Assembly: GCF_001447995.1 (NCBI RefSeq)
Contig: NZ_LDPE01000002.1
Span: 310,001-374,000 of the forward strand
Direction: 5' to 3'
From: Maribacter dokdonensis DSW-8
GTDB lineage: Bacteria > Bacteroidota > Bacteroidia > Flavobacteriales > Flavobacteriaceae
DNA: 64,000 nt
Position numbers and translations under genes: made by a program. Positions 1 to 10,342 of this stretch are shown piece by piece (the first letter of the stretch is position 1; every line of letters begins with the position of its first letter). The notes below the pieces were generated by a model, which worked only from the letters and a program-made list of their open reading frames with translations, was not told where the DNA came from and ran no database searches.

Positions 1-3000
1 TTTGTGCAGCCGTATTGGAGCCGTCTGGCAGTTCTATTACATAAGAATATGCTGAAGTACCGCCGGTTACATTAATAGTTACCGAACCATCATCATCACA
101 TGTTGGTTGAACAGGTGTATTTGAAACTACAAGTGCTGCAGGTTCTGTTATTGTTTGTGTTAAAGGAACCGTACACCCTGCAATAGGGTTATCTACGTCT
201 CTAACATAAATAGTATAAGTACCGGCAGCTAGACCCGTAATTTGATGTGTTGTTGCGGTATCACTACCTACTATAGTTGCAAAAGAACTATCATAGCTAT
301 ATTCATAACCACCAGCTCCAAAATTATCGACTTCAAAAGTAATTGTACCACTATTATCTGTATTACAATCCAAATCTTCAAAAGATAGAATTGCAGCTTC
401 AAAAGCATTACCGTCTTGAACATTAACAATAATATCTGTTGTACAGTCACTACCATAATCCACGGTAACCGTATGTTGACCAACAGATGTGTTGTTAAAT
501 ACATTGCTTGTCTGTGGCGTATTGCCATCAATACTGTATGTATATGTAGCATCATTAGGAAGAACTGTAATATTTCCTGTACCGTCACAATTATAAGTAA
601 CACTACTACTTAAAGATGGTTCCGTTGGTAATGGAGCTATAACAATATTTGGAAGGTCAACAACACAACCTGTATTATTTGCATCTCTAACCTGCACAGT
701 ATACGCACCATCGGTTAATCCTGTGAAAACCGTACCACCTGTAGTAGCAGTTGTCCAAGAACCACCGTTTAAGCTATATTGATAAAAACCAGAACCGCCC
801 ACAGTAGGTGTAATGCTACCTACCGAAATTTCTGCCAGTTGATTACAGGTATAATCTTGTGTTTGTTGGCTCTCAGCGACAATTTCGGGTAATTGATCTA
901 CGTCAACAGACAACGTTAGCTCACAATTATTTACATCCCTAACTCGAACATCATATGTGCCTGCAGTTAGATTATTGAATAAACTTACAGACCCGAAGTT
1001 TGCACCGCCATCTATACTAAAAGTATACGGAGCCTCACCACCACTAGGGGCTAAAGAAATACTACCGTCATTTCCACCAAAACAAGTTACATCTACTACT
1101 GTTGGTACAGCAGCTACTGGAGCATCTTGATCAATATTGATGTCGTACATGGCAGGACATGCATCTGCCGCTCCATTGTTATCCAAAACATAAACATCAT
1201 AATCCCCAGCACCACTAACGGTAACCGGATTGGTAGCTGAATAATCGCTCGCTGTAGGCGTTACACCATCAGCAACTACTGCGTAAACATAATTTCCGTC
1301 ACCACCTGCTGCTGTAATATTAATTTCACTATCGGTACCGCAAGCTGTTATAGTACTTGCACTTGCGCTGACCGTTACTTGTTGTTCAATGGTTACGGTT
1401 TGGGCAGGAGCATCACAACCATAAGCATCGGTAACCTCAATAGTGTACGTTCCATTTGAAAGACCTGTAAATGTATATGTGGTTGCATCAATTGGTGTAG
1501 GGGTAACAAACGCTCCTCCATTGATTCTAAACTGATAATCACCATTACCGGCGGTAACATCTACAACAATAGTTGCATCATTACTACCACTATAACACGT
1601 TGTTTCCAATAATGTAAAAGCTGGTGTTTCCGGAGCCGTAACTACAATTGGGGTGTCAATTAAATCTGAACAACCATTGGCATCTCTAGCACGAATATTA
1701 TATGTTCCTGCCGATAAGCCATTAAACACTGTATTCGTTTGATATGCAGTTATTGTTCCGCCAGAAGTATCTTCTAATTGGTACTCATACCCTGGAGTAC
1801 CACCTGTAGCACTCGCTGTTATTTCTGCTCCGCCATTATTACAAGTAAATTCTTGTGAAAGGTCAGCATCAGCAACCACAACTGTTGGTTCATTAATAGT
1901 ATGATCAAAAAATGTTGTACAACCAGGTAAAGAACTCGCCGCGTCTCTAACATATACTCTATACGTACCTGCAGAGAGTCCAGATATAGTTTGTGGCGAT
2001 ACCGTTGTACTACCTAAAATACTAGCAAAATTATCTAAGCTATATTCAAATCCGCTTGCGCCATAGTTATCTACTTCAAAAGTAATTGATCCAGAATTAT
2101 CACCATTACAATCTAAATCCTCAGAAGAAAGAAGACTAGCTTCAAATGCATTACCATCTTCTACCGTAACATCTATAGTAACTGTCTGCGAACACTGTTC
2201 TGGAGTTTGTGTTGCTGAAATATCATCAATGGCAATGTCATTTCCATTAACTACTGCAGAATTTGTTCTAATAACAATATCTAAATTAGAATTAGACCCA
2301 GGATCTAGAGTTACACTATAATTTTGCCAATCATTTATTCCATTATTTTTAGGAATATTTCCGGTTGCTGTGCTAGCAATTACATTACCCCCAGCATCTA
2401 CAAGTTCTATTTCAATCGTGGGGTCACCTCCCGAAGTTCCATTACGCAACAAGTTAAATGCATAAAGTGAGATGGTAATATCTCTATTTGGAATAATTTC
2501 CACTCCTCTTTTAGCATAGATAATACCACCAACACCAGCAGCACCTCCAACATTAATTGCTAAAAATCTACCATTAGCTATTCCTGTGTGATCATTAGGA
2601 CTTAACCAGCTTCCGTATGGGTTTGAAATAACACTGGTAACAGAGTATTCTCCATCCTGAATATGTGTATCCGTCCCAAATCCGCAAAGACTTTCGCTAC
2701 CATCCTGTGGTTCATAACAATATAAAGGGTCAATTTGAGAAATACTCGTATTTACACCAGACCCAAAGTTTTCTTCTAATAAAGTACTAACCGATGGTGG
2801 TGTACTACTTATATAATCTACAGAAACTGTATGTGTACCAACAGATACGGCATCAAAAACATTAGAATTAGCTGGTATGTTTTCTACTCCGTCAATACTA
2901 TAAGTATATTCTAGATTAGGATTATCTGCAGATATGGTAACAATACCCGTACCATCACATAAATAATCTACGCTAGGCGTTAATTCTACATTTGGTGGTG

Positions 3001-3940
3001 TAGGTGCTTGCTCAATAGTAATATCCATTGGAAAGGTACAATTGTTAGCATCTTGAATATACACGGTGTGCGATCCCGCTAAAAGGTAACCAATAGCACT
3101 AGTATCATACGTATTACCGCCATCAAAACTGTATGTATACGGTGCTCTACCACCTTGAGCATTTGTAATACGTACCTCAGCGCCATCAGATGGATTACAT
3201 TCAACTAAAGCCGCAACTGCAGCCGAAGCAGATAAATTTAATGGTTCTGATATGCTATAAATCTGATTTACCTCACAAAGGTTAGCATCTCTTACCCTAA
3301 TGTTGTATGAACCTGCACCAAGGTTATTAAAAGTATTCGGAGTTTGATAATTTGCCCCATTATTAATACTATAGGTATATGGTGCCTCACCACCAGAAGC
3401 AACTATTGTTAAAGTAGATTGATTTTCTCCACTACAAAGTATATCTGTATTAGAAATAGATAATGCTAATGGATCATCTTGGTCAATAGTGATGTCATAA
3501 TTAGATTCACAGAAATCAGCATTACCGTTATTATCTCTTATGTAAACATCATAATTACCTGCGCCGGTAACCGTCACCGTAGTACTTGGATCAAAGTCTC
3601 CAGCATTTGGGGTAACCCCGTCAGCAACTACTGCATATACATAATTACCATCGCCACCTGCACCACTAATAGTAATATCGGTATCGGTGCCGCAGGCAGT
3701 AATGTTACTTGCGCTTGCAGTTACCGTAAGTGCAGGATTTACAGTAATACTTTCAGTGTCTGTACAATTATTACCATCTCTTACCTCAACCGTATATGTT
3801 CCTGCTGAAAGATCAGAAAATACATTGGTTGTACTAAAAGGACCGCCATTTAAACTATATTCAAAAGTACCGTCACCACCAGAAGAAACACTTGCGGTCA
3901 AGGTCAATAACACGGCATCATCAAAACAATCTTGATTTGG
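1..3940 (-). repeat. Two colinear copies of an SprB-repeat block
   Basis: Inside the giant adhesin gene, the block at about 240-1440 matches the block at about 1980-3790 in the same order. Anchors: a shared segment starting at 331 recurs at 2074 (offset 1743), while segments at 934 and 1271 recur at 3286 and 3623 (offset 2352 in both). The offset jump of 609 bp equals 203 codons and is explained by an in-frame insertion in the right-hand copy at about 2200-2810. The copies are diverged at DNA level but clearly homologous, with motifs such as GGDGNYVYAVVADG, GDYDVYVLDNNG and EVDNFGA in both. Confidence 0.8.
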
Positions 3941-6900
3941 TGTAATAACCAATACCGGAGCAGTTGCAGGATTAAGGTCAAAAGTAAACGGAACGCTACA
4001 GTTATTAGCATCTGTTACCGTACCGTTATATGTACCAGACTGGGTTAATCCTGTAAAAGAACCTGTTGAGTTAGACCCAAAAACCGAAGTATCTGGATTG
4101 TTCAATTCATATACATAGCTTCCCCATCCGCCAGTTGCGGTTACACTAACACTACCATCTGTTATACAACTAGGTTGTGTTTCAGTTAGGTTAGAAATGG
4201 TCAACGCCGAGGCAGGACCTTCCAATTCATGTGTTTCTGAATAGGTACAGTTAGTATCCGTATCTACAATGTCTATGGTATAAACACCGGCAACCAAGTT
4301 GTTGATGTTGTCAATGACAGCTTCTGTACCACCAGTTCTAACAACACCTGTAGGACCAGTGATTGTATAAGTAAAGTTTTGACCTGCTTGGAAATTTACA
4401 TTGAACCTAATAACCCCGTCTGCAGCTCCAAAACAACTAATAGGCTGTGTGGTTGCTCCACTAGCCGATATTGGATTGATTGCATTTATCGTATAATTTT
4501 CTTCATAGAAACAGCCATCCGCATCAGTAACTCTAACCGTATAGGTATCTGGAGACAAATCTTCAAATACAGCCTCATTTCCTGAGGTACTTGTTGGGCC
4601 AATGGCAGAAGGTGCAGTAATGGAATATACGTAAGGTGCTGTACCATTAATTGCGTTAACAGTTAAGTTAGATGTTCCAGCAGGACATGTAATTTGAGAT
4701 TCAGTAATAGTTAAATCCGTTGGTGGATTTGGTCTATCAATAACAATTTGATTGGTTACAAAAGTACAGTTATTAGCATCTCTAATAGTAATGGTATAAG
4801 AACCATCTGTTAAGTTTTCAAAACGATTAGCATTTGCTGTCGTATCGGGAACAAAGTTAATACCGTCAATACTGTATGAATATGGTGCGGTACCTCCTAT
4901 TACATTTTGTGCCTCAATTATACCCTCTTGTAAACAGGTATAATCTTGAACCAAAATAGCATCACCACTAATTGCAGCCGTTGGTGCGTCAATACTAAAA
5001 CTTTCTTCTGAAATACAAGTTGCCGTACCCCTTGTTTGGGTAATTTCAACTCTATAGTCTCCTGCTGCCAAGTTTGGAAAACTACCTGTACTGTTATCTG
5101 CTAATGGTTGATCGGTATCATCAAATAATGCGAAATCTAAAGTATAGCCATTAGGGTTGGTTACATTAAACTGAATTCTACCGGTAGTTTCACCAAAACA
5201 AAGTACATCTGTAACAGTAGTTGGGTCAAAATCTGCAGTTGGGTGATATTCTATAGAGACCGTATTTGATTCTACATAACAGCCTGTTCTATCCAATACC
5301 AAGAAAACATAATCTCCAGCTCCAGAAACATTGAATGTAGTCTCTGTTTGGAAATTGGTTGCAGGAATATCCGCAAAATCAGAATAAGAAGTAACCGTAG
5401 CTCCTCCCTCATCAACATAGCTCCAAATTACATAAGAGTAATCTGGGTTGCCACCACTAGCATTCATTGAAATAATACCATCTTCACAAGTAATATGTTG
5501 GTCTACACTAGCGGTAAGTTCTAAATCGTTCTCATCTAAAACAATAACCGCTTCACTATAAGAACATCCATCATCTGTAGAAATATAGGCGATGTAATTA
5601 CCGGCACTTACATCTGTAAAAGGATAGTTATTATCTGCATGACCATTTTGGCTATCTACTAATGTACCCAATCCACCGTTAGTGCCATCATCTAGTCTTA
5701 TTTCAAAATCATATGGAGAATCAGCATCTGTAATCTGAAGCGTAATAGTACCTAAATTGAAACACGTCTCTGGAGTTACACTTACGTCATATGTTACCGC
5801 TCTTTCTCTAATACCTATAACCGGAGTTGAAAAAATACATGCATCTTGAATTGGATCACCGTTTGTATCTAATTGAGTAACCTCAACTCTATAAGAACCG
5901 TTCTCACCAGAAGCAAAATCAAAACTTGGACCGTTGTTAGCACTAAATGGAACAATAACATTATTAGTGTCATTATCTACCAATTGATAACCGTAACCCG
6001 CTCCAATATTTGTAATGGTAATATTACCATCAGTATCACAAACAATATCCCTATTATTAAAATCTATATCTAAATTGTTCTGAAAACCTTTGAAATAGAA
6101 ACTGCTAGTACATCCATTTTGATACACTACGGATAGCCTATATTCACCTGGTGCATTTAATAAATAATTACTACCGGTACCTACTTCTGTCCAAGAACAA
6201 GTAAGGGCCCTGTTGGCACAATCCTCACCAACAGTAACACCGCAACTACCTTCATCCAAAATCTCCCAAGTGACACTTTGAGCATCAACAATATTAACAG
6301 CCAATGGTTGGGTATCGTTAATACCGCACAAGAAAATTTTAGGTAAAAAAGAGCTATCATCTGAACAGAAAACTATTTCGCCAGGTATGTCATTACTAGG
6401 GTCGGCATCACCATTTACTTCATTAAAGTATTCCGTAACAGGGTTTGGTAAATTACCCGAACCAAATGGCTCTACATTTATAATTTCTTTAAACCCTTTA
6501 CATGGATCGGCAACAATTTTATCTACTATATATTGACCAACAAGTGTTACTACTTGTGTACTTGGGTCATTATCTGGATCACCATCATTAATTTCAATAT
6601 CGGTAGCATCAATTTCACCGTTACTATTTGTATCTCTATACCATACGTAGGAATCAAAACCATCACCTGCATTTAAAATAGTACTTGTACCACAAAGTTC
6701 TATGGTTCTTTGAAAATTACAGTCGGACAAATCATCCAATAGGAAATTGGTAGCTCCCGGAACAACAAATCCACAAGAATTAAAATCTGTAACACTTGGG
6801 TCATCTGTAACTTGGGCAGAGTTGTTTTCACCTCTATATGAGCTATAAGCCAAGTTCTCTATTAAATCTGAACATGCGTTTATAAAGTCAAAACAGTTTT

Positions 6901-8476
6901 CAGCAACTTGAACTCTAAAAATAATTGAATATTCCCCATCTTCATCCTCAACATAAACATCAGGAACATTAAAAACTATTTCCCTACTTGCTGGATCATA
7001 GGTATACGTAATTTCATAACATGTTCTAGGTGTTCCCGTACATATAGGTGCGGGAAATGAAAAATCAGTATCATTAAAAAAGCTACGTCCGTCTGGTGGA
7101 GAAACGTTAACTGGCAATACGTCTCTAATGGTATAGTTGACCCCATCATCATTACCAATATTTTCAAATGTCAATACATAATCCAATGTTTGACCTAAGT
7201 TTACCCCTTGACCTGTAATGTCAACACCGCCTGGAGTTTGTACTCTTTTTTCCAAAACAATGTTTGGCGCAATAATATCGACATCAAAAGAAGTAAAGAA
7301 GATATCATACTTATCTTGTGAAGAACTTGCCCTTAAAATAGCACTTGTAGAACCATTAGGTATTACGGTATTACTGGCACCACCATTAGGTATTTCAAAA
7401 AGATCGACATCCCAACCCAGTGTATTTACACTATTAGGGTTTCTATTGGTATACTGAGCATCGAACTGAGTAATACTTGAATTAAAAAAGTTATTTGCTG
7501 GGTTTTGACCATTTGACAATGTAGTAAAAGAGCCGTTGGCATTAATTTGCAAAGCATCACCACCAATTCTATTATCACCTTCTAAGGCAGCAACACCCAT
7601 ATTTGCATACACAGGAAAAGGTGCTGGCAAGGTTGTAAATCCGTTTACTGGTATGTCAATACTTTCCCCGGATTTTACACCTGCATAACCATCAAAAGTG
7701 GTGATGAACTTATCACCAGGTAAATTTGGGTTTTCATATACAATGACCATTTTCCATCCACCGGAAATACCACCTGAAATACTATTGCCTGTACTAGCTC
7801 TAACATTGGCTACAAAGTAATCTCCATTTGGATTTCCTAAACCAGCTACTATAGAAGTGACATCTTTATATGCTGCATACGGGCTGTAATACCCAAAATC
7901 TACATCACCATTACCATCAAAAATTATTTCATCTGCAGTAATATCTTGGTAAGTTCCTCCTGGAGTTCTAAACTTAATATCATCAATAGTACTTCTATCT
8001 GGATTTACATAAACGGCTGACCAATAAAGACCTGCATAACGTACCAATGAACAATCAACATCCGGTATTTCTAAGTTAGCACTACTAGAACTGAATGTGC
8101 TGTTATCATTATCGACATCAATATACTGCATGTCGTAATTATCATTATAATCTGAAGAACTTCCGGTAGCGTTAAGTGGTTCATTAGGTGAAACTTCAGG
8201 AATTGTTACAGTTTCGCGTCTCCATCTGCCATTTCTATAAACCCATTGTCTACTTGTGGTCTCTGGTATTCTTCTATTTACAATGTTATTAGCAATGAAT
8301 GTAAGTTCACCTCGAATATCCGCTTCGTAACGAACATCAAAATCATTTTTAACCTGAGCAACCGCAGTTTGTAAACCAAGTGCCAAGAATAAAATGAAAA
8401 ATAAACATTTTGAGTAATGTTTTCCCATAAGAGAAATGTGTTTGTTGAAATCTAAAAATGTGGTCAGCTTTGTCAT
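1..8476 (-). CDS. Giant SprB-like gliding/adhesion protein, N-terminal part (open at left edge)
   Basis: The minus-strand frame is open from an ATG at 8476 to the window edge, about 2,825 codons, with no stop. A second in-frame ATG is at 8428; both lead into a hydrophobic signal segment ending near TAVAQ. The first ~450 residues are a unique N-terminal region (AGLYWSA, GGWKMVIVYENP). A DUF11-like conserved repeat follows (LGQTLDYVLTFENIGNDDG), then a long array of SprB-type repeats of the pattern APYTYSIDGG-FNNLxAGTYTVxVRDANNC. An insertion near 2200-2810 adds a jelly-roll-like module. SprB-family proteins are cell-surface adhesins exported by T9SS and moved by the gliding motor; that role is inferred here by family. 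The C-terminal sorting domain lies outside the window. The upstream region shares a promoter layout with the adhesin at 15238. Confidence 0.85.
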   Translation of the reverse strand, partial: MTKLTTFLDFNKHISLMGKHYSKCLFFILFLALGLQTAVAQVKNDFDVRYEADIRGELTFIANNIVNRRIPETTSRQWVYRNGRWRRETVTIPEVSPNEPLNATGSSSDYNDNYDMQYIDVDNDNSTFSSSSANLEIPDVDCSLVRYAGLYWSAVYVNPDRSTIDDIKFRTPGGTYQDITADEIIFDGNGDVDFGYYSPYAAYKDVTSIVAGLGNPNGDYFVANVRASTGNSISGGISGGWKMVIVYENPNLPGDKFITTFDGYAGVKSGESIDIPVNGFTTLPAPFPVYANMGVAALEGDNRIGGDALQINANGSFTTLSNGQNPANNFFNSSITQFDAQYTNRNPNSVNTLGWDVDLFEIPNGGASNTVIPNGSTSAILRASSSQDKYDIFFTSFDVDIIAPNIVLEKRVQTPGGVDITGQGVNLGQTLDYVLTFENIGNDDGVNYTIRDVLPVNVSPPDGRSFFNDTDFSFPAPICTGTPRTCYEITYTYDPASREIVFNVPDVYVEDEDGEYSIIFRVQVAENCFDFINACSDLIENLAYSSYRGENNSAQVTDDPSVTDFNSCGFVVPGATNFLLDDLSDCNFQRTIELCGTSTILNAGDGFDSYVWYRDTNSNGEIDATDIEINDGDPDNDPSTQVVTLVGQYIVDKIVADPCKGFKEIINVEPFGSGNLPNPVTEYFNEVNGDADPSNDIPGEIVFCSDDSSFLPKIFLCGINDTQPLAVNIVDAQSVTWEILDEGSCGVTVGEDCANRALTCSWTEVGTGSNYLLNAPGEYRLSVVYQNGCTSSFYFKGFQNNLDIDFNNRDIVCDTDGNITITNIGAGYGYQLVDNDTNNVIVPFSANNGPSFDFASGENGSYRVEVTQLDTNGDPIQDACIFSTPVIGIRERAVTYDVSVTPETCFNLGTITLQITDADSPYDFEIRLDDGTNGGLGTLVDSQNGHADNNYPFTDVSAGNYIAYISTDDGCSYSEAVIVLDENDLELTASVDQHITCEDGIISMNASGGNPDYSYVIWSYVDEGGATVTSYSDFADIPATNFQTETTFNVSGAGDYVFLVLDRTGCYVESNTVSIEYHPTADFDPTTVTDVLCFGETTGRIQFNVTNPNGYTLDFALFDDTDQPLADNSTGSFPNLAAGDYRVEITQTRGTATCISEESFSIDAPTAAISGDAILVQDYTCLQEGIIEAQNVIGGTAPYSYSIDGINFVPDTTANANRFENLTDGSYTITIRDANNCTFVTNQIVIDRPNPPTDLTITESQITCPAGTSNLTVNAINGTAPYVYSITAPSAIGPTSTSGNEAVFEDLSPDTYTVRVTDADGCFYEENYTINAINPISASGATTQPISCFGAADGVIRFNVNFQAGQNFTYTITGPTGVVRTGGTEAVIDNINNLVAGVYTIDIVDTDTNCTYSETHELEGPASALTISNLTETQPSCITDGSVSVTATGGWGSYVYELNNPDTSVFGSNSTGSFTGLTQSGTYNGTVTDANNCSVPFTFDLNPATAPVLVITPNQDCFDDAVLLTLTASVSSGGDGTFEYSLNGGPFSTTNVFSDLSAGTYTVEVRDGNNCTDTESITVNPALTVTASASNITACGTDTDITISGAGGDGNYVYAVVADGVTPNAGDFDPSTTVTVTGAGNYDVYIRDNNGNADFCESNYDITIDQDDPLALSISNTDILCSGENQSTLTIVASGGEAPYTYSINNGANYQTPNTFNNLGAGSYNIRVRDANLCEVNQIYSISEPLNLSASAAVAALVECNPSDGAEVRITNAQGGRAPYTYSFDGGNTYDTSAIGYLLAGSHTVYIQDANNCTFPMDITIEQAPTPPNVELTPSVDYLCDGTGIVTISADNPNLEYTYSIDGVENIPANSNVFDAVSVGTHTVSVDYISSTPPSVSTLLEENFGSGVNTSISQIDPLYCYEPQDGSESLCGFGTDTHIQDGEYSVTSVISNPYGSWLSPNDHTGIANGRFLAINVGGAAGVGGIIYAKRGVEIIPNRDITISLYAFNLLRNGTSGGDPTIEIELVDAGGNVIASTATGNIPKNNGINDWQNYSVTLDPGSNSNLDIVIRTNSAVVNGNDIAIDDISATQTPEQCSQTVTIDVTVEDGNAFEASLLSSEDLDCNGDNSGSITFEVDNYGASGFEYSLDNFASILGSTTVSPQTISGLSAGTYRVYVRDAASSLPGCTTFFDHTINEPTVVVADADLSQEFTCNNGGAEITASATGGTPGYEYQLEDTSGGTITAYQTNTVFNGLSAGTYNIRARDANGCSDLIDTPIVVTAPETPAFTLLETTCYSGSNDATIVVDVTAGNGDYQFRINGGAFVTPTPIDATTYTFTGLSNGTYTIEVTDAYGCDAPAQTVTIEQQVTVSASASTITACGTDSEINITAAGGDGNYVYAVVADGVTPTASDYSATNPVTVSGAGDYDVYVLDNNGAADACPAMYDINIDQDAPVAAVPTVVDVTCFGGNDGSISLAPSGGEAPYTFSIDGGANFGSVSLFNNLTAGTYDVRVRDVNNCELTLSVDVDQLPEIVAESQQTQDYTCNQLAEISVGSITPTVGGSGFYQYSLNGGSWTTATTGGTVFTGLTDGAYTVQVRDANNTGCVVDLPNIVIAPLPTEPSLSSSVTYNCDGTGNITVLPNDATYTYSIDGNTPQTSNVFNNTSVGQHTVTVDYGSDCTTDIIVNVQDGNAFEAAILSFEDLDCNTDNSGTITFEVDNFGAGGYEYSYDSSFATIVGSDTATTHQITGLAAGTYTIYVRDVDNPIAGCTVPLTQTITEPAALVVSNTPVQPTCDDDGSVTINVTGGTSAYSYVIELPDGSNTAAQ

Positions 8477-8548
8477 GTCCTAAAATTGTTGAAGCATTCC
8501 TTTCACTCGACATCGATTACCCATCGGTCCACGTGGAATTCTCCAATA

Positions 8549-8617
8549 ACAAATATTAACCTTAGTAGTAACGTGAAGAATTTATTGTTGTGGTAACGAT
8601 GATTTCTGTTGTGAAAC
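8549..8617 (-). promoter_or_regulatory. Promoter and paired direct-repeat site of the giant adhesin gene
   Basis: Read on the + strand, half-sites TTGTTGTG (8585-8592) and CTGTTGTG (8606-8613, followed by AAAC) are 21 bp apart. On the minus strand, the gene's direction, they read as two CACAAC-type half-sites. Exactly 21 bp downstream of the 14-mer at 8578-8591 is ATATTTGT (8549-8556), close to the flavobacterial -7 box TAnnTTTG, which would place transcription start near 8542 and give a ~66-nt leader. The identical arrangement is present at 15316-15384. A 21-bp half-site period is typical of LytTR-family regulators; the identity of the regulator is inference. Confidence 0.6.
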
Positions 8618-8619
8618 AG

Positions 8620-9464
8620 CAAATAAAATGGGTTTGTTTTTGTCTAAAAGTGTGCATTTCAACGATAATACACACATAGGCACGACTTTAAAAATGCATC
8701 GATTGAGGTAATCCTAATAAAAATTTTGTCAGATTTTTTATGTAAACACCTCTTTTTCAGGGATAAAAATCGGTGTCATTTTTTCTATATTTAGAGTAAA
8801 TTTTTCATGGATTTCTAACTCAATTTTAATGCACTAACAACAATTTTAAATGAGTAAAATAATGCTATTTTATGTTTAAAAATGAACACAAAACATCTGA
8901 ACCAAACGTTTCAAAAATTGTATTTCAAGATATTTTTTAATGACATTTAGCTGTTTTTCTGATATTAAAAGGCGCTTAAAATCAAAATGAAAAATGTTAT
9001 TTGGAGTGCATTAAAGCGCTTTAAACAATTTTAAAAGCAATGTGGTCTTCTGCAAAAAAAACAGTCTTTAAAATAGCTTATATAAAGCTGTAGGGCACTA
9101 ATAGTTTTCAAGCACTTTACTACAACTACAAACCATGTGCTGCTCCCCCACATTTTAAAATCAAAATTCTTTAAAGGCACTGCCATGAGCAACTATTATA
9201 TTGTATATCTACTATTAAAACTGAGCCTTTGAACCTCTATTTTAATGTACCCAAACAAAAATTCTTTAGAAGTTCAAATGAGTACGAGATAAGAATTACT
9301 ATATTTATAGCCTGTTATATTCATACTACATATTAGCAATGTCTTTCTAAAAGACTTTCTCTTAAAGCGAGTAAAAAAGCTTTGAGCCCTTTCAAGGCTT
9401 AGCTAATTACAGCCAATTATTTATTAGAATTTTTATTACGAAGCTTTAGGTTTTAAGCACTATA
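8620..9464. other. Long non-coding spacer
   Basis: About 850 bases of very AT-rich sequence with no credible reading frame on either strand. I see a 14-bp palindrome TTAAAGCGCTTTAA at 9011-9024, a short hairpin around 9342-9357 (GTCTTTCTAAAAGAC), and an imperfect GC-richer hairpin region around 9390-9412. No tRNA, terminator with a clear U-run or mobile-element end is recognisable. Confidence 0.5.
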
Positions 9465-9472
9465 TAATTTTG
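9465..9472 (+). promoter_or_regulatory. -7 promoter box for the methyltransferase at 9509
   Basis: TAATTTTG fits the Flavobacterium -7 consensus TAnnTTTG and lies 36 bases before the ATG. No clear -33 TTG is placed at the usual distance. Confidence 0.45.
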
Positions 9473-9508
9473 CATTTTAACCTTTTGTGCCAAAACATGT
9501 AGTATGAA

Positions 9509-10342
9509 ATGAACAAACAATTAATATCTAAAACCATTGAAACATTCTACAATCAAGCCTCGGAGGAAACCCGACTTGAAAGTGGAATGGGGTTATTTGA
9601 ATTTGAAAGAAATAAGTTACTAATTGAAGCATATCTAACCGCACCAAACTTACAAATAGTAGATGTTGGCGGAGGAACAGGAAAATACGCGGAGTGGCTA
9701 TCAAAAAAAGGTCATAAGGTTCATTTAATAGAGCCTGTTGAAAAACATGTGCACTTAGCAAACCAAAGATCAAAAAGACTTAAGAACAAGTTTAAAGTGC
9801 ATTTAGGAGAATCTAGAAGTCTTAATTTTCCAGATAATTTTGCCGACTTGATCATAATTCATGGTCCACTTTACCATCTTCAAAGAAAAGAAGATAGAGC
9901 ATCAAGTATTATAGAAGCTAAACGTGTCTTGAAAAATGGCGGAATCATTTTGGGTTTTGCCATAAACTATACAGCTTCAACCGTGGTAGGACTTTTAAAT
10001 GGTCTCATTCACAAAAGGTCATTTTTTGAGATGTGCAAAAGTGAATTGACAACGGGCTTACACAATCCGCCAGATGATCTTCCTTGGCTCATGACAGAGG
10101 CTTATTACCATAAACCAGATCAATTAAAATCAGAATTTGAAAATCAAGGTTTAGCCTATTTAAAAACCTATGCAGTGGAAGGTATGGCATGGCTTGACAA
10201 AGACTTTTTTGTCAACATTCAAAATGTCAAAAAAAGAAAGACTTTAATAGCGTTACTTAAAATCACGGAAAACGACAGCTACATTTTACCTTTTAGTCCA
10301 CATATGATGATAGCAGTAAAAAAAGAAACACATGGAAAATAA
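9509..10342 (+). CDS. Class I SAM-dependent methyltransferase
   Basis: The 277-residue protein has the class I SAM-binding motif VDVGGGTGKYAEWL at about residues 51-64, followed by HLIEPVEKH (motif II acidic region) and LNFPDNFADLIIIHGPLYHL (motif III/IV region). This is the methyltransferase_11/25 type of Rossmann fold; the substrate cannot be read from the sequence. It starts at an ATG shortly after a TAATTTTG promoter box. Its 3' end overlaps the next small gene by 11 bases, so the two are probably translated together. The gene sits alone on the + strand between two minus-strand T9SS loci and shows no sign of being part of them. Confidence 0.8.
   Translation: MNKQLISKTIETFYNQASEETRLESGMGLFEFERNKLLIEAYLTAPNLQIVDVGGGTGKYAEWLSKKGHKVHLIEPVEKHVHLANQRSKRLKNKFKVHLGESRSLNFPDNFADLIIIHGPLYHLQRKEDRASSIIEAKRVLKNGGIILGFAINYTASTVVGLLNGLIHKRSFFEMCKSELTTGLHNPPDDLPWLMTEAYYHKPDQLKSEFENQGLAYLKTYAVEGMAWLDKDFFVNIQNVKKRKTLIALLKITENDSYILPFSPHMMIAVKKETHGK

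Noticed and set aside
1..4900. Regular repetition of similar short segments that might suggest a CRISPR array
   Set aside because: The period is about 240-260 bp with codon-level divergence; it encodes in-frame SprB protein repeats, not identical short repeats with spacers.
271..7457. Many open frames of 60-110 codons on both strands within the giant adhesin gene
   Set aside because: They are shadows of the long minus-strand coding frame, with no start context or family similarity.
8525..8540. A third parS-like site (GGTCCACGTGGAATT) upstream of the giant adhesin
   Set aside because: Only the core TCCACGTGGA matches; 4 of 16 positions differ from the two perfect copies, and it is far from them.
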